Origin: Acidobacteriaceae bacterium KBS 146
GTDB lineage: Bacteria; Acidobacteriota; Terriglobia; Terriglobales; Acidobacteriaceae
Assembly: GCA_000688615.1 (NCBI GenBank)
Contig: JHVA01000001.1
Span: 3,410,001 to 3,474,000, forward strand
Reading direction: 5' to 3'
DNA length: 64,000 nucleotides
The translations under genes were made by a program, and so were the position numbers. Below the pieces are notes generated by a model that was not told the origin of the DNA, did no database searches, and saw only the letters and a list, made by a program, of their open reading frames with translations. Shown piece after piece: positions 7,591-16,858 of the stretch. Numbering within the stretch: the first letter of the stretch is position 1; the number at the start of each line of letters is the position of its first letter.

Positions 7591-8807
7591 CCGATCTAGC
7601 ATCCGGTACGTTCCGCTCCTTGAAGAGCTTTAACTTCCGTTTGTGGACGGCCGGCGCTCTGGTCTCCAACGTCGGAACCTGGATGCAGCGCATCGCACAG
7701 GACTGGCTCGTACTCACGCACTTGACGCATCATAATGCTTCGGCATTGGGTGTTGTTACCGGCCTGCAGTTTGCTCCGCAGCTTCTTTTGCTGCCATGGA
7801 CGGGATCGGCTGCGGACCGGCTGAATCAGCGCAGGCTGCTGATGTTTACCCAGGCAGCCATGGGCATCCTTGCTGTGTTCCTCGGCGTGCTCACGATAGA
7901 AGGAATCGTTCGGCTCTGGCAGGTTTACGTGTTCGCTTTCTTGTCTGGCTCTGCCGCGGCGCTGGATGCACCCGTTCGACAGACCTTCGTCGCTGAGATG
8001 GTCGGCGACGTCGATCTTCCAAACGCCGTCGCCTTGAACTCCACTTCTTTCACCGCCGCCCAGATGATAGGTCCCGCAGTCGCTGGTTTGCTTATCGCAA
8101 AAGTTGGCACCGGCTGGGCGATTTTGCTGAACGGCGTCTCCTTCGGCGCGGTCCTGGCATCGATGGCCTTCTTCCGTCTCTCTGAGCTCCGTATAACCGT
8201 CAGAGCGCATCGCTCGAACTCCGGGTTCCGGAAAGGGCTTCGTTATGTATGGAGGCGTCGAGACCTTCGAGCCATTCTGCTGATGCTGTTTCTGATCGGC
8301 ACCTTCAGCTTCAACTTTCCAATCTTCATTTCTACAATGGCCGTGAGCGTCTTTCACTCCGATGCACGCGCCTTTGGTTTGCTTTCCTCCATCATGGCGG
8401 TTGGGACCATCTCCGGGGCTTTGTTTGCCGCACGTCAGGAAAAGCCAAGGTTCCCTTCGCTGATGATGGGAGCTGTCGTCCTCGGCGTGGGGTGTACTCT
8501 GGCAGGACTTGCACCTGGATACTGGTGGTTTGCAGCCGGTCTCGTCGTCGTCGGTGCTGCTGCGATGACGTTTACCAATGGCACCAATAGCCTGATGCAG
8601 CTTTCAACAGAACCTTCGATGCGAGGAAGGGTAATGGCTCTCCGGGTCGGTATCGCACTCGGAGGAATGGCGGTTGGCGCACCCATCCTCGGTTGGGTCG
8701 CGAACCGCTTTGGTCCTCGATGGTCGCTAGGCATCGCTACTCTTGCTGATTTCGCGGCGGCTCTGGTGGCAATGTCTGCTGTTACCGCCGAAAAGAACCG
8801 CTGCTAA
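7587..8807 (+). CDS. MFS transporter (MFS_3/EntS-like exporter family)
   Basis: 406 residues with about 12 hydrophobic helices. The N-terminus FNFRLWTAGALVSNVGTWMQ and the QDWLVLTHLT segment are typical of the MFS_3 branch that includes the enterobactin exporter EntS, and SAAALDAPVRQTFVAEMV is another hallmark of that branch. As the last gene of the MarR-controlled operon it overlaps the preceding gene by 4 bp. The likely role is drug or metabolite efflux in the inner membrane. The pairing with an isochorismatase-fold enzyme is reminiscent of siderophore or aromatic metabolism, but no siderophore genes are present here. Confidence 0.9.
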   Translation: MTDLASGTFRSLKSFNFRLWTAGALVSNVGTWMQRIAQDWLVLTHLTHHNASALGVVTGLQFAPQLLLLPWTGSAADRLNQRRLLMFTQAAMGILAVFLGVLTIEGIVRLWQVYVFAFLSGSAAALDAPVRQTFVAEMVGDVDLPNAVALNSTSFTAAQMIGPAVAGLLIAKVGTGWAILLNGVSFGAVLASMAFFRLSELRITVRAHRSNSGFRKGLRYVWRRRDLRAILLMLFLIGTFSFNFPIFISTMAVSVFHSDARAFGLLSSIMAVGTISGALFAARQEKPRFPSLMMGAVVLGVGCTLAGLAPGYWWFAAGLVVVGAAAMTFTNGTNSLMQLSTEPSMRGRVMALRVGIALGGMAVGAPILGWVANRFGPRWSLGIATLADFAAALVAMSAVTAEKNRC

Positions 8808-8819
8808 CGCAGTCTTTCG

Positions 8820-8870
8820 TCCCGTGAAGTCGGCTTCAAGGAAGTGATCCGCTCGTCGCTTCCTAGAAAG
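8820..8870. repeat. Dispersed intergenic repeat, copy E
   Basis: GAAGTCGGCTTCAAGGAAGT then GATCCGCT at 8826-8853, close to copies A and C. It lies between the convergent MFS and GH28 genes. Confidence 0.45.
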
Positions 8871-8995
8871 AGTTTCCCCCGTACCCATCAGGCCAAGTTT
8901 TGGGAAGCCACAACGCAGGACGAGAGCCGTGCCGCAAGACGCAGCCCGGCTCCGCTATTGCCCGCCTCTTATATGTCGCGCCGGTATGGACGCAC

Positions 8996-10282
8996 TTAAA
9001 CCGTGTAGGGCTTTCCGTTCACGATGACGTTTTCGAGCTTGAGGTCGGTCACGCCAGAGATATTGAGTTTGTCGTTCTTGATGACGACGTCGAAGTCTTT
9101 CAGGAGGACATCGCTGATCTCGGTCTGACCGGGGTTGGGCTTGATGGTGCCGAAGGAGTTGAACGTGCCCTTAATGCCCACGATCTTCAGGTTCTTGACG
9201 ACGGACTTGGGCGGCTCCATGCCCTGAAGATCGAAGTACTGCGACCACGGCGCCATATTGATGATGCCGCTCGATGGGCCTTCGGAGGTGATGTTGCGGA
9301 AGGTGATGTCCTCGTAATGCTGAGGAGTGTCGGGGCGCAGTTTGAGAGTGGCGATGCGGACGCCGCCGGTGATCTTGCAGTCTTCAGCGATGACGTCGCG
9401 AACAATTGTGGCCTCGCTGCCGCAGGTCAGAACGCCGCCGCCGCGTTTGAAGGTGCAATTGCGGACGCGAATGTGCTCCACGGCCGGGCTGTCCTTGTCC
9501 TCCATCGCGCGCGGACCCTTGGAACCCTTGCAGGCAATGCAGTCGTCGGTGACGGAAAAGACGCAGCCATCGACAATGACGTTGCGCGAGCTGTCGATGT
9601 CGATGCCGTCGGTGCTGGGGGCCTGCCTGTAGTCGTCGGGCACCTGGAAGTGAACGTTATGCACGAGAACGCCGTCGTTTTTGTAGAGATGGCAGTTCCA
9701 GAACTGCGAATCCTTGAAGGTGATGCCCTCGATCTTGATGTCTTTCGAACCTTCAATGAGCGCCAGCCTGGCGCGCGGCATGCCCGTATTTGCAAATTTT
9801 TTATTCTCGGTTCGATTCTTCCAGAAGAGCTCCCAGATGGGCATCCCCGCACCGTCCAGAATGCCATCGCCGGTCAGCTGGAATCCGTCGCAGTGGGTCG
9901 CATTGATGAAGGCCGGGGTGAAATGATCCATGAAGTGACCTTCAATACGAGTGCGTTGCGCGGGGAAGTTCGAGAGGTCGGTGGAACACTTAAGCACCGC
10001 GCCTTCCGTCAGGCGAAGGTTGACCTTCGGTTTGAAGAAGAGAGCGCCGGAGACGAAGACGCCCTTGGGGACGACAACGGTGCCTCCGCCCTTGGCCGCA
10101 AGCTGATCGATGGCAGCCTGAATGGCCTTGGTGTTGACGGTGGAGTCGTCGGCGACCGCGCCTGACTTCGTGATGAGCAGCTCGCGAGTGGGCGCAGCGA
10201 ACGCCTTTGCGGCGAGCGACCAGAGAGGAGCCGAGGCGATAAGGGAGTTGAAGCGGCGGCGGGAGTAGCGCTCGATAGACAT
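8996..10282 (-). CDS. Glycoside hydrolase family 28 (polygalacturonase-like), exported
   Basis: 428 residues. The N-terminus MSIERYSRRRFNSLIASAPLW has an RRR-F-type Tat-like signal. The body is a right-handed beta-helix enzyme: a pectate-lyase-like start (GAVADDSTVNTKAIQAAID), STDGIDIDSSRNV in place of the usual NTDG strand, and SVTDDCIACKGSK giving the paired catalytic aspartates. The usual GHG that follows, with its catalytic His, is replaced by RGGGVLTCGSE near residue 275. GH28 enzymes hydrolyse galacturonan or rhamnogalacturonan. The altered His position suggests a different pocket or substrate. It is divergent from the oxidoreductase at 10560. Confidence 0.9.
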   Translation of the reverse strand: MSIERYSRRRFNSLIASAPLWSLAAKAFAAPTRELLITKSGAVADDSTVNTKAIQAAIDQLAAKGGGTVVVPKGVFVSGALFFKPKVNLRLTEGAVLKCSTDLSNFPAQRTRIEGHFMDHFTPAFINATHCDGFQLTGDGILDGAGMPIWELFWKNRTENKKFANTGMPRARLALIEGSKDIKIEGITFKDSQFWNCHLYKNDGVLVHNVHFQVPDDYRQAPSTDGIDIDSSRNVIVDGCVFSVTDDCIACKGSKGPRAMEDKDSPAVEHIRVRNCTFKRGGGVLTCGSEATIVRDVIAEDCKITGGVRIATLKLRPDTPQHYEDITFRNITSEGPSSGIINMAPWSQYFDLQGMEPPKSVVKNLKIVGIKGTFNSFGTIKPNPGQTEISDVLLKDFDVVIKNDKLNISGVTDLKLENVIVNGKPYTV

Positions 10283-10559
10283 CAGTAGATCCTTAGAACA
10301 GAGGAATAGGTCGTGGAATCACAGGTCCGACCTCTTGATGATCCGCTTTCGTGAGATTCCTTGTCGAATCCGTGCAAAATTTGGGCGGTTTTTGCCTGGC
10401 AAAGATTCCTTGGTAATCAAATATTCATGGAGCGCGTCTGACAGGGCAGTAACTGCGGCGTGGACGCCCGATGCCTATAGGGAAGGAGGAAGATCAGCTT
10501 TCTCCTTCTGCCTCTGTCAGCCATTCCGCAGGGTGGGCCTCGAAAGACCGGCGTCAGCA

Positions 10560-12122
10560 ATGTATTCTGGGCGAGTGTCGAAACCAACCGGAAAAGTCCC
10601 CTCTCTCTCAGCTCCTGAGACCGCCGAACTCTCGCGTGTCGATCGCCGTGAATTTATCAAAACGAGTTCCATGGCCGCTGGCGCGCTTGCGTTTAGCGCG
10701 CCTGCATTCTTGCGCGGGCAGAATCTCAACAGCAAGTTGAACATCGCCTGCATCGGCATCGGCGGCAAGGGCCGGAGCGACACGGATGCCTGCGCTGGCG
10801 AGAACATCGTCGCGTTGTGCGACGTGGATTCGGGTTCCGCGGCTTATGAGACTCAGACGAAAAAATATCCCAGCGCGAAGTTCTACAAAGATTATCGGCA
10901 GATGCTGGATCAGATGGGCGATCGAATCGATGCGGTGACGGTTTCCACGCCGGATCATATGCATGCGATTGTGGCGTCGGCGGCAATGAAGAGGAAGAAA
11001 GCCGTATTTTGCCAGAAGCCGCTGACGCAGACGATCTATGAGGCACGCTATCTGCGGAAGATGGCCCACGACAGAAAAATTGTCACGCAGATGGGCAATC
11101 AGGGCAGCGCCTCGGAGGGCTTGCGCCGCGCGGTAGAGACGATTCAGGACGGTCTGATTGGACAGGTGCATGAGGTTCACGTCTGGACGAACCGCCCGGT
11201 CTGGCCGCAGGCCATGGTCCGTCCACTTGGAGAAGACCCGGTTCCTTCGACATTGGACTGGGACATCTGGATAGGGCCCGCTCCCATGCGGCCCTATAAG
11301 GGCAGCAGCAATCCGAAGGCTGGAATCTACGAGCCGTTCAACTGGCGCGGCTGGCAGGATTTCGGAACCGGTGCGCTGGGCGACATGGCCTGCCACACGG
11401 TCAATATGCCGTTCCGTGCTTTAGATCTCGATTACCCGACAGAGATTGAAGCGATGCCTCTCGGCCAGATGAACAAAGAATCGTATCCTATCGGCTCCAA
11501 AATTCGCTTCCAGTTCCCCAGGCGCAAGGGCCGAATTCCTGTGGAGCATCCGCATCTCTTCCACCATTACAAAAAAATCGAACACGATCCGGTGACGTTG
11601 TGGTGGTACGACGGCGGCCAGCCTGATCCGGCAGCCCGCGGCGGCCATGACCTGACGAATAAGCCACCCATCGAGCTGACCGCCGACATTGTCGCGCTGC
11701 AGGGCAAGGTTCCCGATAGCGGTTGTCTGCTGATTGGTGACGGAGGCACGGTCTTTTCCCCGGACGACTATGGGACGAATTTCTTCATCAAGCTCAAGGG
11801 AGAAGAAAAGTTCCGCAACTACCTCGAACACCCGGCCATGGCGCAATATCCGGAGCGAATTGCCCGTAACCAGCATGCCGGCAATCTGGTTCAGGCGCAT
11901 GCGCTCGAGTGGCTCGACGCCGTCAAGGCCAACAAGCCGGAGATGTGCTACTCGCGCTTTGACATCGGCGCTCGTCTCACGGAGATCATGCTGCTGGGCT
12001 GCGTGTCCTTGCGCACCGGCCAGAAGATCGAATGGGATGGACCGAAGATGGTCGCGAAGAATTGTCCGCAGGCGGCGCCGTTTATCCGACGGCAAGACCG
12101 TTCCGGCTGGGCTCTCTCCTGA
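10560..12122 (+). CDS. Gfo/Idh/MocA family oxidoreductase with Tat signal
   Basis: About 520 residues from the ATG at 10560; a GTG at 10575 is an equally good start. The frame is open further upstream, but translation there lacks protein-like character. DRREFIKTSSMAAGALAFSAPAF is a twin-arginine signal. It is followed by the NAD(P) Rossmann motif IACIGIGGKGRSDTDAC and the conserved lysine-proline step QKPLTQTIYEA, normally EKP in the family. The C-terminal region matches the bacterial oxidoreductase type with FGTGALGDMACH. Exported members of this family act on sugars or cyclitols and get their bound NAD(P) before Tat export. The substrate is unknown; the divergent pectinase suggests a sugar acid. 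Confidence 0.9.
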   Translation: MYSGRVSKPTGKVPSLSAPETAELSRVDRREFIKTSSMAAGALAFSAPAFLRGQNLNSKLNIACIGIGGKGRSDTDACAGENIVALCDVDSGSAAYETQTKKYPSAKFYKDYRQMLDQMGDRIDAVTVSTPDHMHAIVASAAMKRKKAVFCQKPLTQTIYEARYLRKMAHDRKIVTQMGNQGSASEGLRRAVETIQDGLIGQVHEVHVWTNRPVWPQAMVRPLGEDPVPSTLDWDIWIGPAPMRPYKGSSNPKAGIYEPFNWRGWQDFGTGALGDMACHTVNMPFRALDLDYPTEIEAMPLGQMNKESYPIGSKIRFQFPRRKGRIPVEHPHLFHHYKKIEHDPVTLWWYDGGQPDPAARGGHDLTNKPPIELTADIVALQGKVPDSGCLLIGDGGTVFSPDDYGTNFFIKLKGEEKFRNYLEHPAMAQYPERIARNQHAGNLVQAHALEWLDAVKANKPEMCYSRFDIGARLTEIMLLGCVSLRTGQKIEWDGPKMVAKNCPQAAPFIRRQDRSGWALS

Positions 12123-12312
12123 GGGACTTATTCCCGGCACAGCCGGGCAGGCATTAGCCCGAGGATCAATCCTTCGTCTCTGCTTCACGGCATCCCTGGG
12201 AGAACGATTGACCTCGGGATGAACTCTTCTTTTGCGCCATCCTGCGCGATCCGTCTGCACGTGCCGCAGAAACCGCACCAAACAGGCCCATCCGTTATAC
12301 TTAACCGTGATT

Positions 12313-13368
12313 ATGTCTTCTGCATCGATCCCCAGCCCCACGCCGCCCAGTCGCGCAAGACGGCGTTGGAAGGCCATCACCCGGAAGGTACGAGAGGTCG
12401 TCTCTATTGGCTCCGCCCTGGCGTCGACCGATCACCCGTACATGGCCCAGATCGTCCCCATGCGGCGGTGTAATCTTTCCTGCACCTATTGCAACGAATA
12501 CGACGACTTCTCCGAGCCTGTACCGCTGGACGAGATGCTGCGCCGCATCGATCATCTCGGCAGGCTTGGCACCAGTGTCATCACTATCTCGGGCGGCGAG
12601 CCTCTGCTGAACCCGCATCTCGAGGCGATCATCGCCCGCATCCGCAAAACCGGTGCCATCGCAGGCATGATCACCAACGGCTACCTGTTGATGCCCGAAA
12701 AGATCCATCGCCTCAACGAGGCCGGGCTCGATCACATGCAGATCTCCATCGATAACGTGATGCCCGATGCGGTCTCCAAAAAGAGCCTTAAGGTCCTGGA
12801 CAAGAAGCTCCAGATGCTGGCCGAACACGCTGAGTTCCACGTCAACATCAACTCGGTGGTCGGCGGCGGCATCGCCAATCCCGACGATGCCCGCGTGGTC
12901 AGCGAGCGCGCACTTGGCCTCGGCTTCAGCTCGACCATCGGCATCATCCACGACGGCAGTGGTCAACTAAGGCCGCTCGGCGACGCCGAGCGGGTCACGT
13001 GGGACAAGGTGCGCTCGATGACGCGCCGCAGCTACTCCCGCTTCAATCACTTTCAGGAAGCCATCGCCAACGGCAAGACCAACAACTGGCGCTGCCGTGC
13101 GGGCGGACGGTATCTCTACATCTGCGAAAACGGCCTGGTGCATTACTGCAGCCAGCAGCGCGGTTTTCCCGGGGTTCCGCTGGCCGACTACACCGTCGAC
13201 GACATCAAGCGCGAGTTCCTCACCGAGAAGGGCTGCGCCCCCAGCTGCACCATCAGCTGCGTCCATCAGGTCAGCTTTATCGACTTCTGGCGCGCACCGC
13301 AGAAGGACACCGTCGATCCCGGTTCCTCGCACAAGGCCGGTGCACCCGAACTGGTGCAGATCCAGTAG
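12313..13368 (+). CDS. Radical SAM protein with extra C-terminal cysteines
   Basis: About 351 residues from the ATG at 12313. The cluster motif CNLSCTYC (Cx3Cx2C) follows MAQIVPMRR. ITISGGEPLLNPH is the SAM-binding GGE motif. The C-terminal part has further cysteines (RCRAGG, YICENGLVHYC, GCAPSCTISC) consistent with a SPASM-like auxiliary iron-sulfur site. Such enzymes modify peptides or act in cofactor synthesis. No precursor peptide or maturase is visible next door, so the reaction cannot be named. The stop is 60 bp before the parS-like palindrome. Confidence 0.88.
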   Translation: MSSASIPSPTPPSRARRRWKAITRKVREVVSIGSALASTDHPYMAQIVPMRRCNLSCTYCNEYDDFSEPVPLDEMLRRIDHLGRLGTSVITISGGEPLLNPHLEAIIARIRKTGAIAGMITNGYLLMPEKIHRLNEAGLDHMQISIDNVMPDAVSKKSLKVLDKKLQMLAEHAEFHVNINSVVGGGIANPDDARVVSERALGLGFSSTIGIIHDGSGQLRPLGDAERVTWDKVRSMTRRSYSRFNHFQEAIANGKTNNWRCRAGGRYLYICENGLVHYCSQQRGFPGVPLADYTVDDIKREFLTEKGCAPSCTISCVHQVSFIDFWRAPQKDTVDPGSSHKAGAPELVQIQ

Positions 13369-13427
13369 AGAACGGGAATCATTCACAGATCCTGGCAGTT
13401 TTCCACAATCCAACTGGTTATTAGTGT

Positions 13428-13443
13428 TGTTCCACGTGGAACA
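13428..13443. promoter_or_regulatory. parS: parS-like palindrome (ParB-binding site candidate)
   Basis: TGTTCCACGTGGAACA is a perfect 16-bp palindrome and matches the well-known chromosomal parS consensus TGTTNCACGTGAAACA closely; the GGAA half is the symmetric variant seen in some bacteria. It lies intergenically between the radical SAM and methyltransferase genes. parS sites cluster near oriC, which agrees with ychF, prs, pth and rpsF in the same window. ParB and ParA genes are not in the window. Confidence 0.8.
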
Positions 13444-13511
13444 TAATGCTTGACTCTTTTTTAAATCGGAGATAGCTACACGTCCTTCGCTCTAGTGGCA
13501 AACTGGATAGC

Positions 13512-14192
13512 GTGAAAAACGCCTCCCGTTTTCTCCTTCCATCGCTCGGCCTGATCCTCGCCCTCGGCCTCTTCATTCCAGCTGCACGCCCACAGGCTGC
13601 CAACCCTCCGACGGCTACGCCCCGCTCGACCAGCAGGCCCTACACCGGCGATCTCTCCATCTTCGACTACCCGGAGCGCGAAAAAAAACTCCAGATCGGT
13701 CGCGTGATGGACCTGCTCGGGGTCCAGGCGGGGAAGAATGTAGCCGATATCGGCGCAGGCTCAGGCTGGTTTACCGTGCGTGCCTCCAAACGTGTGGGGC
13801 CGACAGGAGTGGTGCTGGCCGAAGACATCAACCCTCTTGCCATTGAATCCATCGGCAAGCGCGTTCGAACCGAAAACCTCTCCAACGTCCGCACCGTCCT
13901 GGGGCGCCCCGACGACCCCATGCTCCCCGCTGGCAGCGTCGATGCCGTGCTTCTGCTGAAGGTCTACCACGAGATCGCGCACCCGGTGGATTTCATGAAG
14001 AAGCTCCGCCCTGCATTACGCAAGGACGGCAAAGTCGGCATCATCGACAAGAACGGCAGCGGAAGCGATCATGGCATCGATCACTCCATCGTCGAAAAGG
14101 AGATGGGTGAAGCGGGCTTTCGCCTGACCGATACCTACGACTTCACCAAGGCCGACGGTCAGGACTACTTCATGATCTTTGTCGCGAAGTAA
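13512..14192 (+). CDS. Exported class I SAM-dependent methyltransferase-fold protein
   Basis: 226 residues. The first 28 (basic start, then LLPSLGLILALGLFIPAARPQA) read as a signal peptide or membrane anchor. The rest is a Rossmann methyltransferase: VADIGAGSGWFTVRAS is motif I, VVLAEDINPLAI motif II and DAVLLLKVYHEI motif IV. SAM is not expected in the periplasm, so either the N-terminus is an inner-facing anchor or the domain has another use. Similar proteins with leader peptides are common in Acidobacteria, in my recollection. The frame begins 68 bp after the parS-like site; no operon partner is evident. Confidence 0.8.
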   Translation: MKNASRFLLPSLGLILALGLFIPAARPQAANPPTATPRSTSRPYTGDLSIFDYPEREKKLQIGRVMDLLGVQAGKNVADIGAGSGWFTVRASKRVGPTGVVLAEDINPLAIESIGKRVRTENLSNVRTVLGRPDDPMLPAGSVDAVLLLKVYHEIAHPVDFMKKLRPALRKDGKVGIIDKNGSGSDHGIDHSIVEKEMGEAGFRLTDTYDFTKADGQDYFMIFVAK

Positions 14193-14222
14193 GTGCTTCT
14201 GCTTCACACGCACCGTACCGAG

Positions 14223-16847
14223 CTAATCCGTGCGCAGGGCCTCAACGGGGTTCAGCGACGCAGCGCGTCTTGCAGGAATGTAGCTGGCGGCCATGGTCGA
14301 GACAGCGAGCATTCCAACGACAATGGTGAAGATACCCAAATCCCAGGGACGGGTGCCGAATAACAGTTTTCGGATAAGGTTCCCTGCAACCAAAGAACAG
14401 ATCGAGCCTGCCATAACGCCGACGACCAGTAACCGCCGTCCTTCGTTCATAATCAGTTCGTTGATCGAGCTGCGTTGTGCGCCCATCGCCATACGCACTC
14501 CAATCTCCTTGGTACGCTGGCTCACCGAGTAGGCGATTACGCCATACAGACCGACGATGCCCAGCAACAGCGCCATTACGGCGAATCCACCCACAAGCCA
14601 TGCCGCGGAGCGATGCAGATACGTGGACTGCGTATGGTTGATCCGGTCTTCCATGGTCTCCGTGCTGAAGACCACAATGTCTGGGTCGATCCGGTGAATC
14701 GTCGTATCCAGTGATCGCAACACCTCCTTCGGGTCCTGAGCCGTCCTGGCGACCAGGAAGAAGGAGTTCCCCGGGTCCTGGCCGAACGGTGTGTAGAACA
14801 CCGGCTGGGCCTCTCCATCCAGCGGGCCTTCCTTGATGTCATTGACAACGCCGACGATCTCGATGACCGGCGAGGCTGCGTCGTAGCGGATGTATTTGCC
14901 GAGAGCGTCTTTGCCTGGGAAGTATCTTCGGGCGAAGGTCTGATTCACAATCGCCACGCGAGGCTTTGAAGCGTCGTCAGTTTCGGCGAAATATCGTCCT
15001 CGCGCCAACCGGGCCTGTACGGTGCTGAAGTAGGTGGTCCCAACCTGACGGTCGTTCGATTCATACACCGTGCCGTGTTGTGGCCGTCCGACGATCTCAA
15101 ACGCCGTATTTCCGCCGGCGACATTCGCGACAGGAACCTGCCGCGTTATCGCCGTCGATTGCACCCCGGGCAATCTACCCGCCTCCTCAAGCACACGTTG
15201 CGTCAGCGCAATGTCCTGCTCCTGTTTCGTGGTGCCCGGAGCGCGCAATCCGAGCAGCGCCAGATGTTGCGGCTGGATTCCGATATCCACATGCAGCAGT
15301 CGATAGAAGCTCTTTCCCAACAACCCGGCTCCAACCAGCAGCACCATGGCGGTACATAACTCCAGCGCCACAAGATTCGATCCTAACCGTCGCCACGTTG
15401 TCGTTGTTCCGGAACGGCCGCCCTGCGCCAACCCTGAGCGCACCTCCGCAATCGAAAGACGCAACACCGGCATCAGCGAGAGCAGGAGCGCCATCGCCAG
15501 ACCAACCGCAGCGGCAACCGCAACCACATGCAGGTTCAATCCCAGGCCCTGAAGGTAAGGCATATCCTCCAGCATGTTCAGCGGTACAAGTTTTAGCAGG
15601 AGACGAATCGTTCCGTAAGCAGCACCGGCACCGATCAGGCTTGCCGCTGCAGCAAGCATCACTCCCTCGGTGACCAGCTGCTGCACCAGCCTCGCTCGCG
15701 AGGCTCCCAGCGCGCTGCGAACCGCCATCTCATGACGCCGGTTTTCCGAGCGGACCAGCATCAGCCCGGAGACGTTGACGCAGGCAATCAGGAGCAGAAG
15801 AATGGCTCCGCTCAGCAGCAACAGCAGAATGGGGCGAAGATTCCCGACGATCATTTCGGTTAACGGTATGACCGTTGCGCTCCGCCCACCGTCGAAGTCC
15901 GGATATTGATTCGCCAGCTGGCGGGCGATCAGGGCCATGTCTGACGAGGCCGTCTCCGCGGTTACGCCATCCTTCAGTCGAGCAATCGCCCAAAGACCAT
16001 GTTCTCCTCGGCCGTTCGGATCGGAAGACCCATGAAGCGCTGTCCAGAACTCGGCGGTTGCTGCTGGCGCGAAGTGGAAACCCTGCGGCAGAACACCGAC
16101 GACGGTATAGGGTACCCCTTCAAGCGCGATCGCCTCTCCGAGGATATCGATCCGTCCTCCGTACCGGTTTTGCCAGGCAGCGTAACTCAGGATCGCGGTG
16201 CGGGCAGCGGCTGGCGTATCTTCGCCGTCACGAAAATCGCGCCCAAGGACAGGTGCGACTCCCAGCGTACGGAAGAAACCTGCACTGACGGCAGCGCTCC
16301 CGACGACCTGCTTTCCCTTCGTCGTATCCAGCGCGACTGTTTTTTCGTCATAGGCTTCCAGCGAACGAAAAGTCTTGTTCTGTCTCTTCCAGTCCAGGTA
16401 GTCGAGATAGGAAAGATGAAAGCGTGGACCCAGGGAAGTGCTCTCGAACAGGGCTACCAGCCGCGATGGGTTTTGGTATGGCAGAGGCTTGATCAGCACG
16501 GCATCGACGAAGGCGAAGATTGCGACGCTGCCGCAGAAACCGAGCGCCAGTACCAGAATGGCGATCCACGCAAAGCTCGTATCTCTTCGCAACTGCCTCC
16601 AGCCAAATCGTACGTCCGACCAGATGTCGGAGAGCGTAAGATTCACATCCGCTTCCATCGTCTGTTCGCGTGTGCTCGACAGGTTGCCAAAGCGCAGCAG
16701 GGCATCGCGGCGAGCCTCCTCCGCCGACATACCTGTGGCGATGTTGTCGTCAATTCGCATCTCCAAATGCGAGCGGAGTTCGTCCTCGATCTCGTGGTCC
16801 AAGGTGGTTCGCGAAAAAAGATTGAGCATCCGGCGAAGCAGCGACAT
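14223..16847 (-). CDS. ADOP-type ABC transporter permease, second copy
   Basis: About 874 residues from the ATG at 16847, which has AGGGGGAA in front. A GTG at 16862 would overlap the padR stop. The architecture equals the 604-3315 gene: a prefix (DHEIEDELRSHLEMRID, ARRDALLRFGNLS), a first helix (ILVALGFC-like region near 70-90), two MacB periplasmic domains and two FtsX blocks, the last containing TKEIGVRMAMGAQRSSI. It is co-transcribed with the PadR gene at 16859-17185. No ATPase gene is adjacent. The two ADOPs in the window differ clearly in sequence, so this is not a recent duplication. Confidence 0.92.
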   Translation of the reverse strand: MSLLRRMLNLFSRTTLDHEIEDELRSHLEMRIDDNIATGMSAEEARRDALLRFGNLSSTREQTMEADVNLTLSDIWSDVRFGWRQLRRDTSFAWIAILVLALGFCGSVAIFAFVDAVLIKPLPYQNPSRLVALFESTSLGPRFHLSYLDYLDWKRQNKTFRSLEAYDEKTVALDTTKGKQVVGSAAVSAGFFRTLGVAPVLGRDFRDGEDTPAAARTAILSYAAWQNRYGGRIDILGEAIALEGVPYTVVGVLPQGFHFAPAATAEFWTALHGSSDPNGRGEHGLWAIARLKDGVTAETASSDMALIARQLANQYPDFDGGRSATVIPLTEMIVGNLRPILLLLLSGAILLLLIACVNVSGLMLVRSENRRHEMAVRSALGASRARLVQQLVTEGVMLAAAASLIGAGAAYGTIRLLLKLVPLNMLEDMPYLQGLGLNLHVVAVAAAVGLAMALLLSLMPVLRLSIAEVRSGLAQGGRSGTTTTWRRLGSNLVALELCTAMVLLVGAGLLGKSFYRLLHVDIGIQPQHLALLGLRAPGTTKQEQDIALTQRVLEEAGRLPGVQSTAITRQVPVANVAGGNTAFEIVGRPQHGTVYESNDRQVGTTYFSTVQARLARGRYFAETDDASKPRVAIVNQTFARRYFPGKDALGKYIRYDAASPVIEIVGVVNDIKEGPLDGEAQPVFYTPFGQDPGNSFFLVARTAQDPKEVLRSLDTTIHRIDPDIVVFSTETMEDRINHTQSTYLHRSAAWLVGGFAVMALLLGIVGLYGVIAYSVSQRTKEIGVRMAMGAQRSSINELIMNEGRRLLVVGVMAGSICSLVAGNLIRKLLFGTRPWDLGIFTIVVGMLAVSTMAASYIPARRAASLNPVEALRTD

Positions 16848-16858
16848 CGTTTCCCCCT

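Noticed and set aside
8900..10165. Long plus-strand open frame over the GH28 gene
   Set aside because: It is the antisense of a clear GH28 gene with signal peptide and motifs; the translation has no domain and is Val/Asp/Gly-rich as expected of a shadow.
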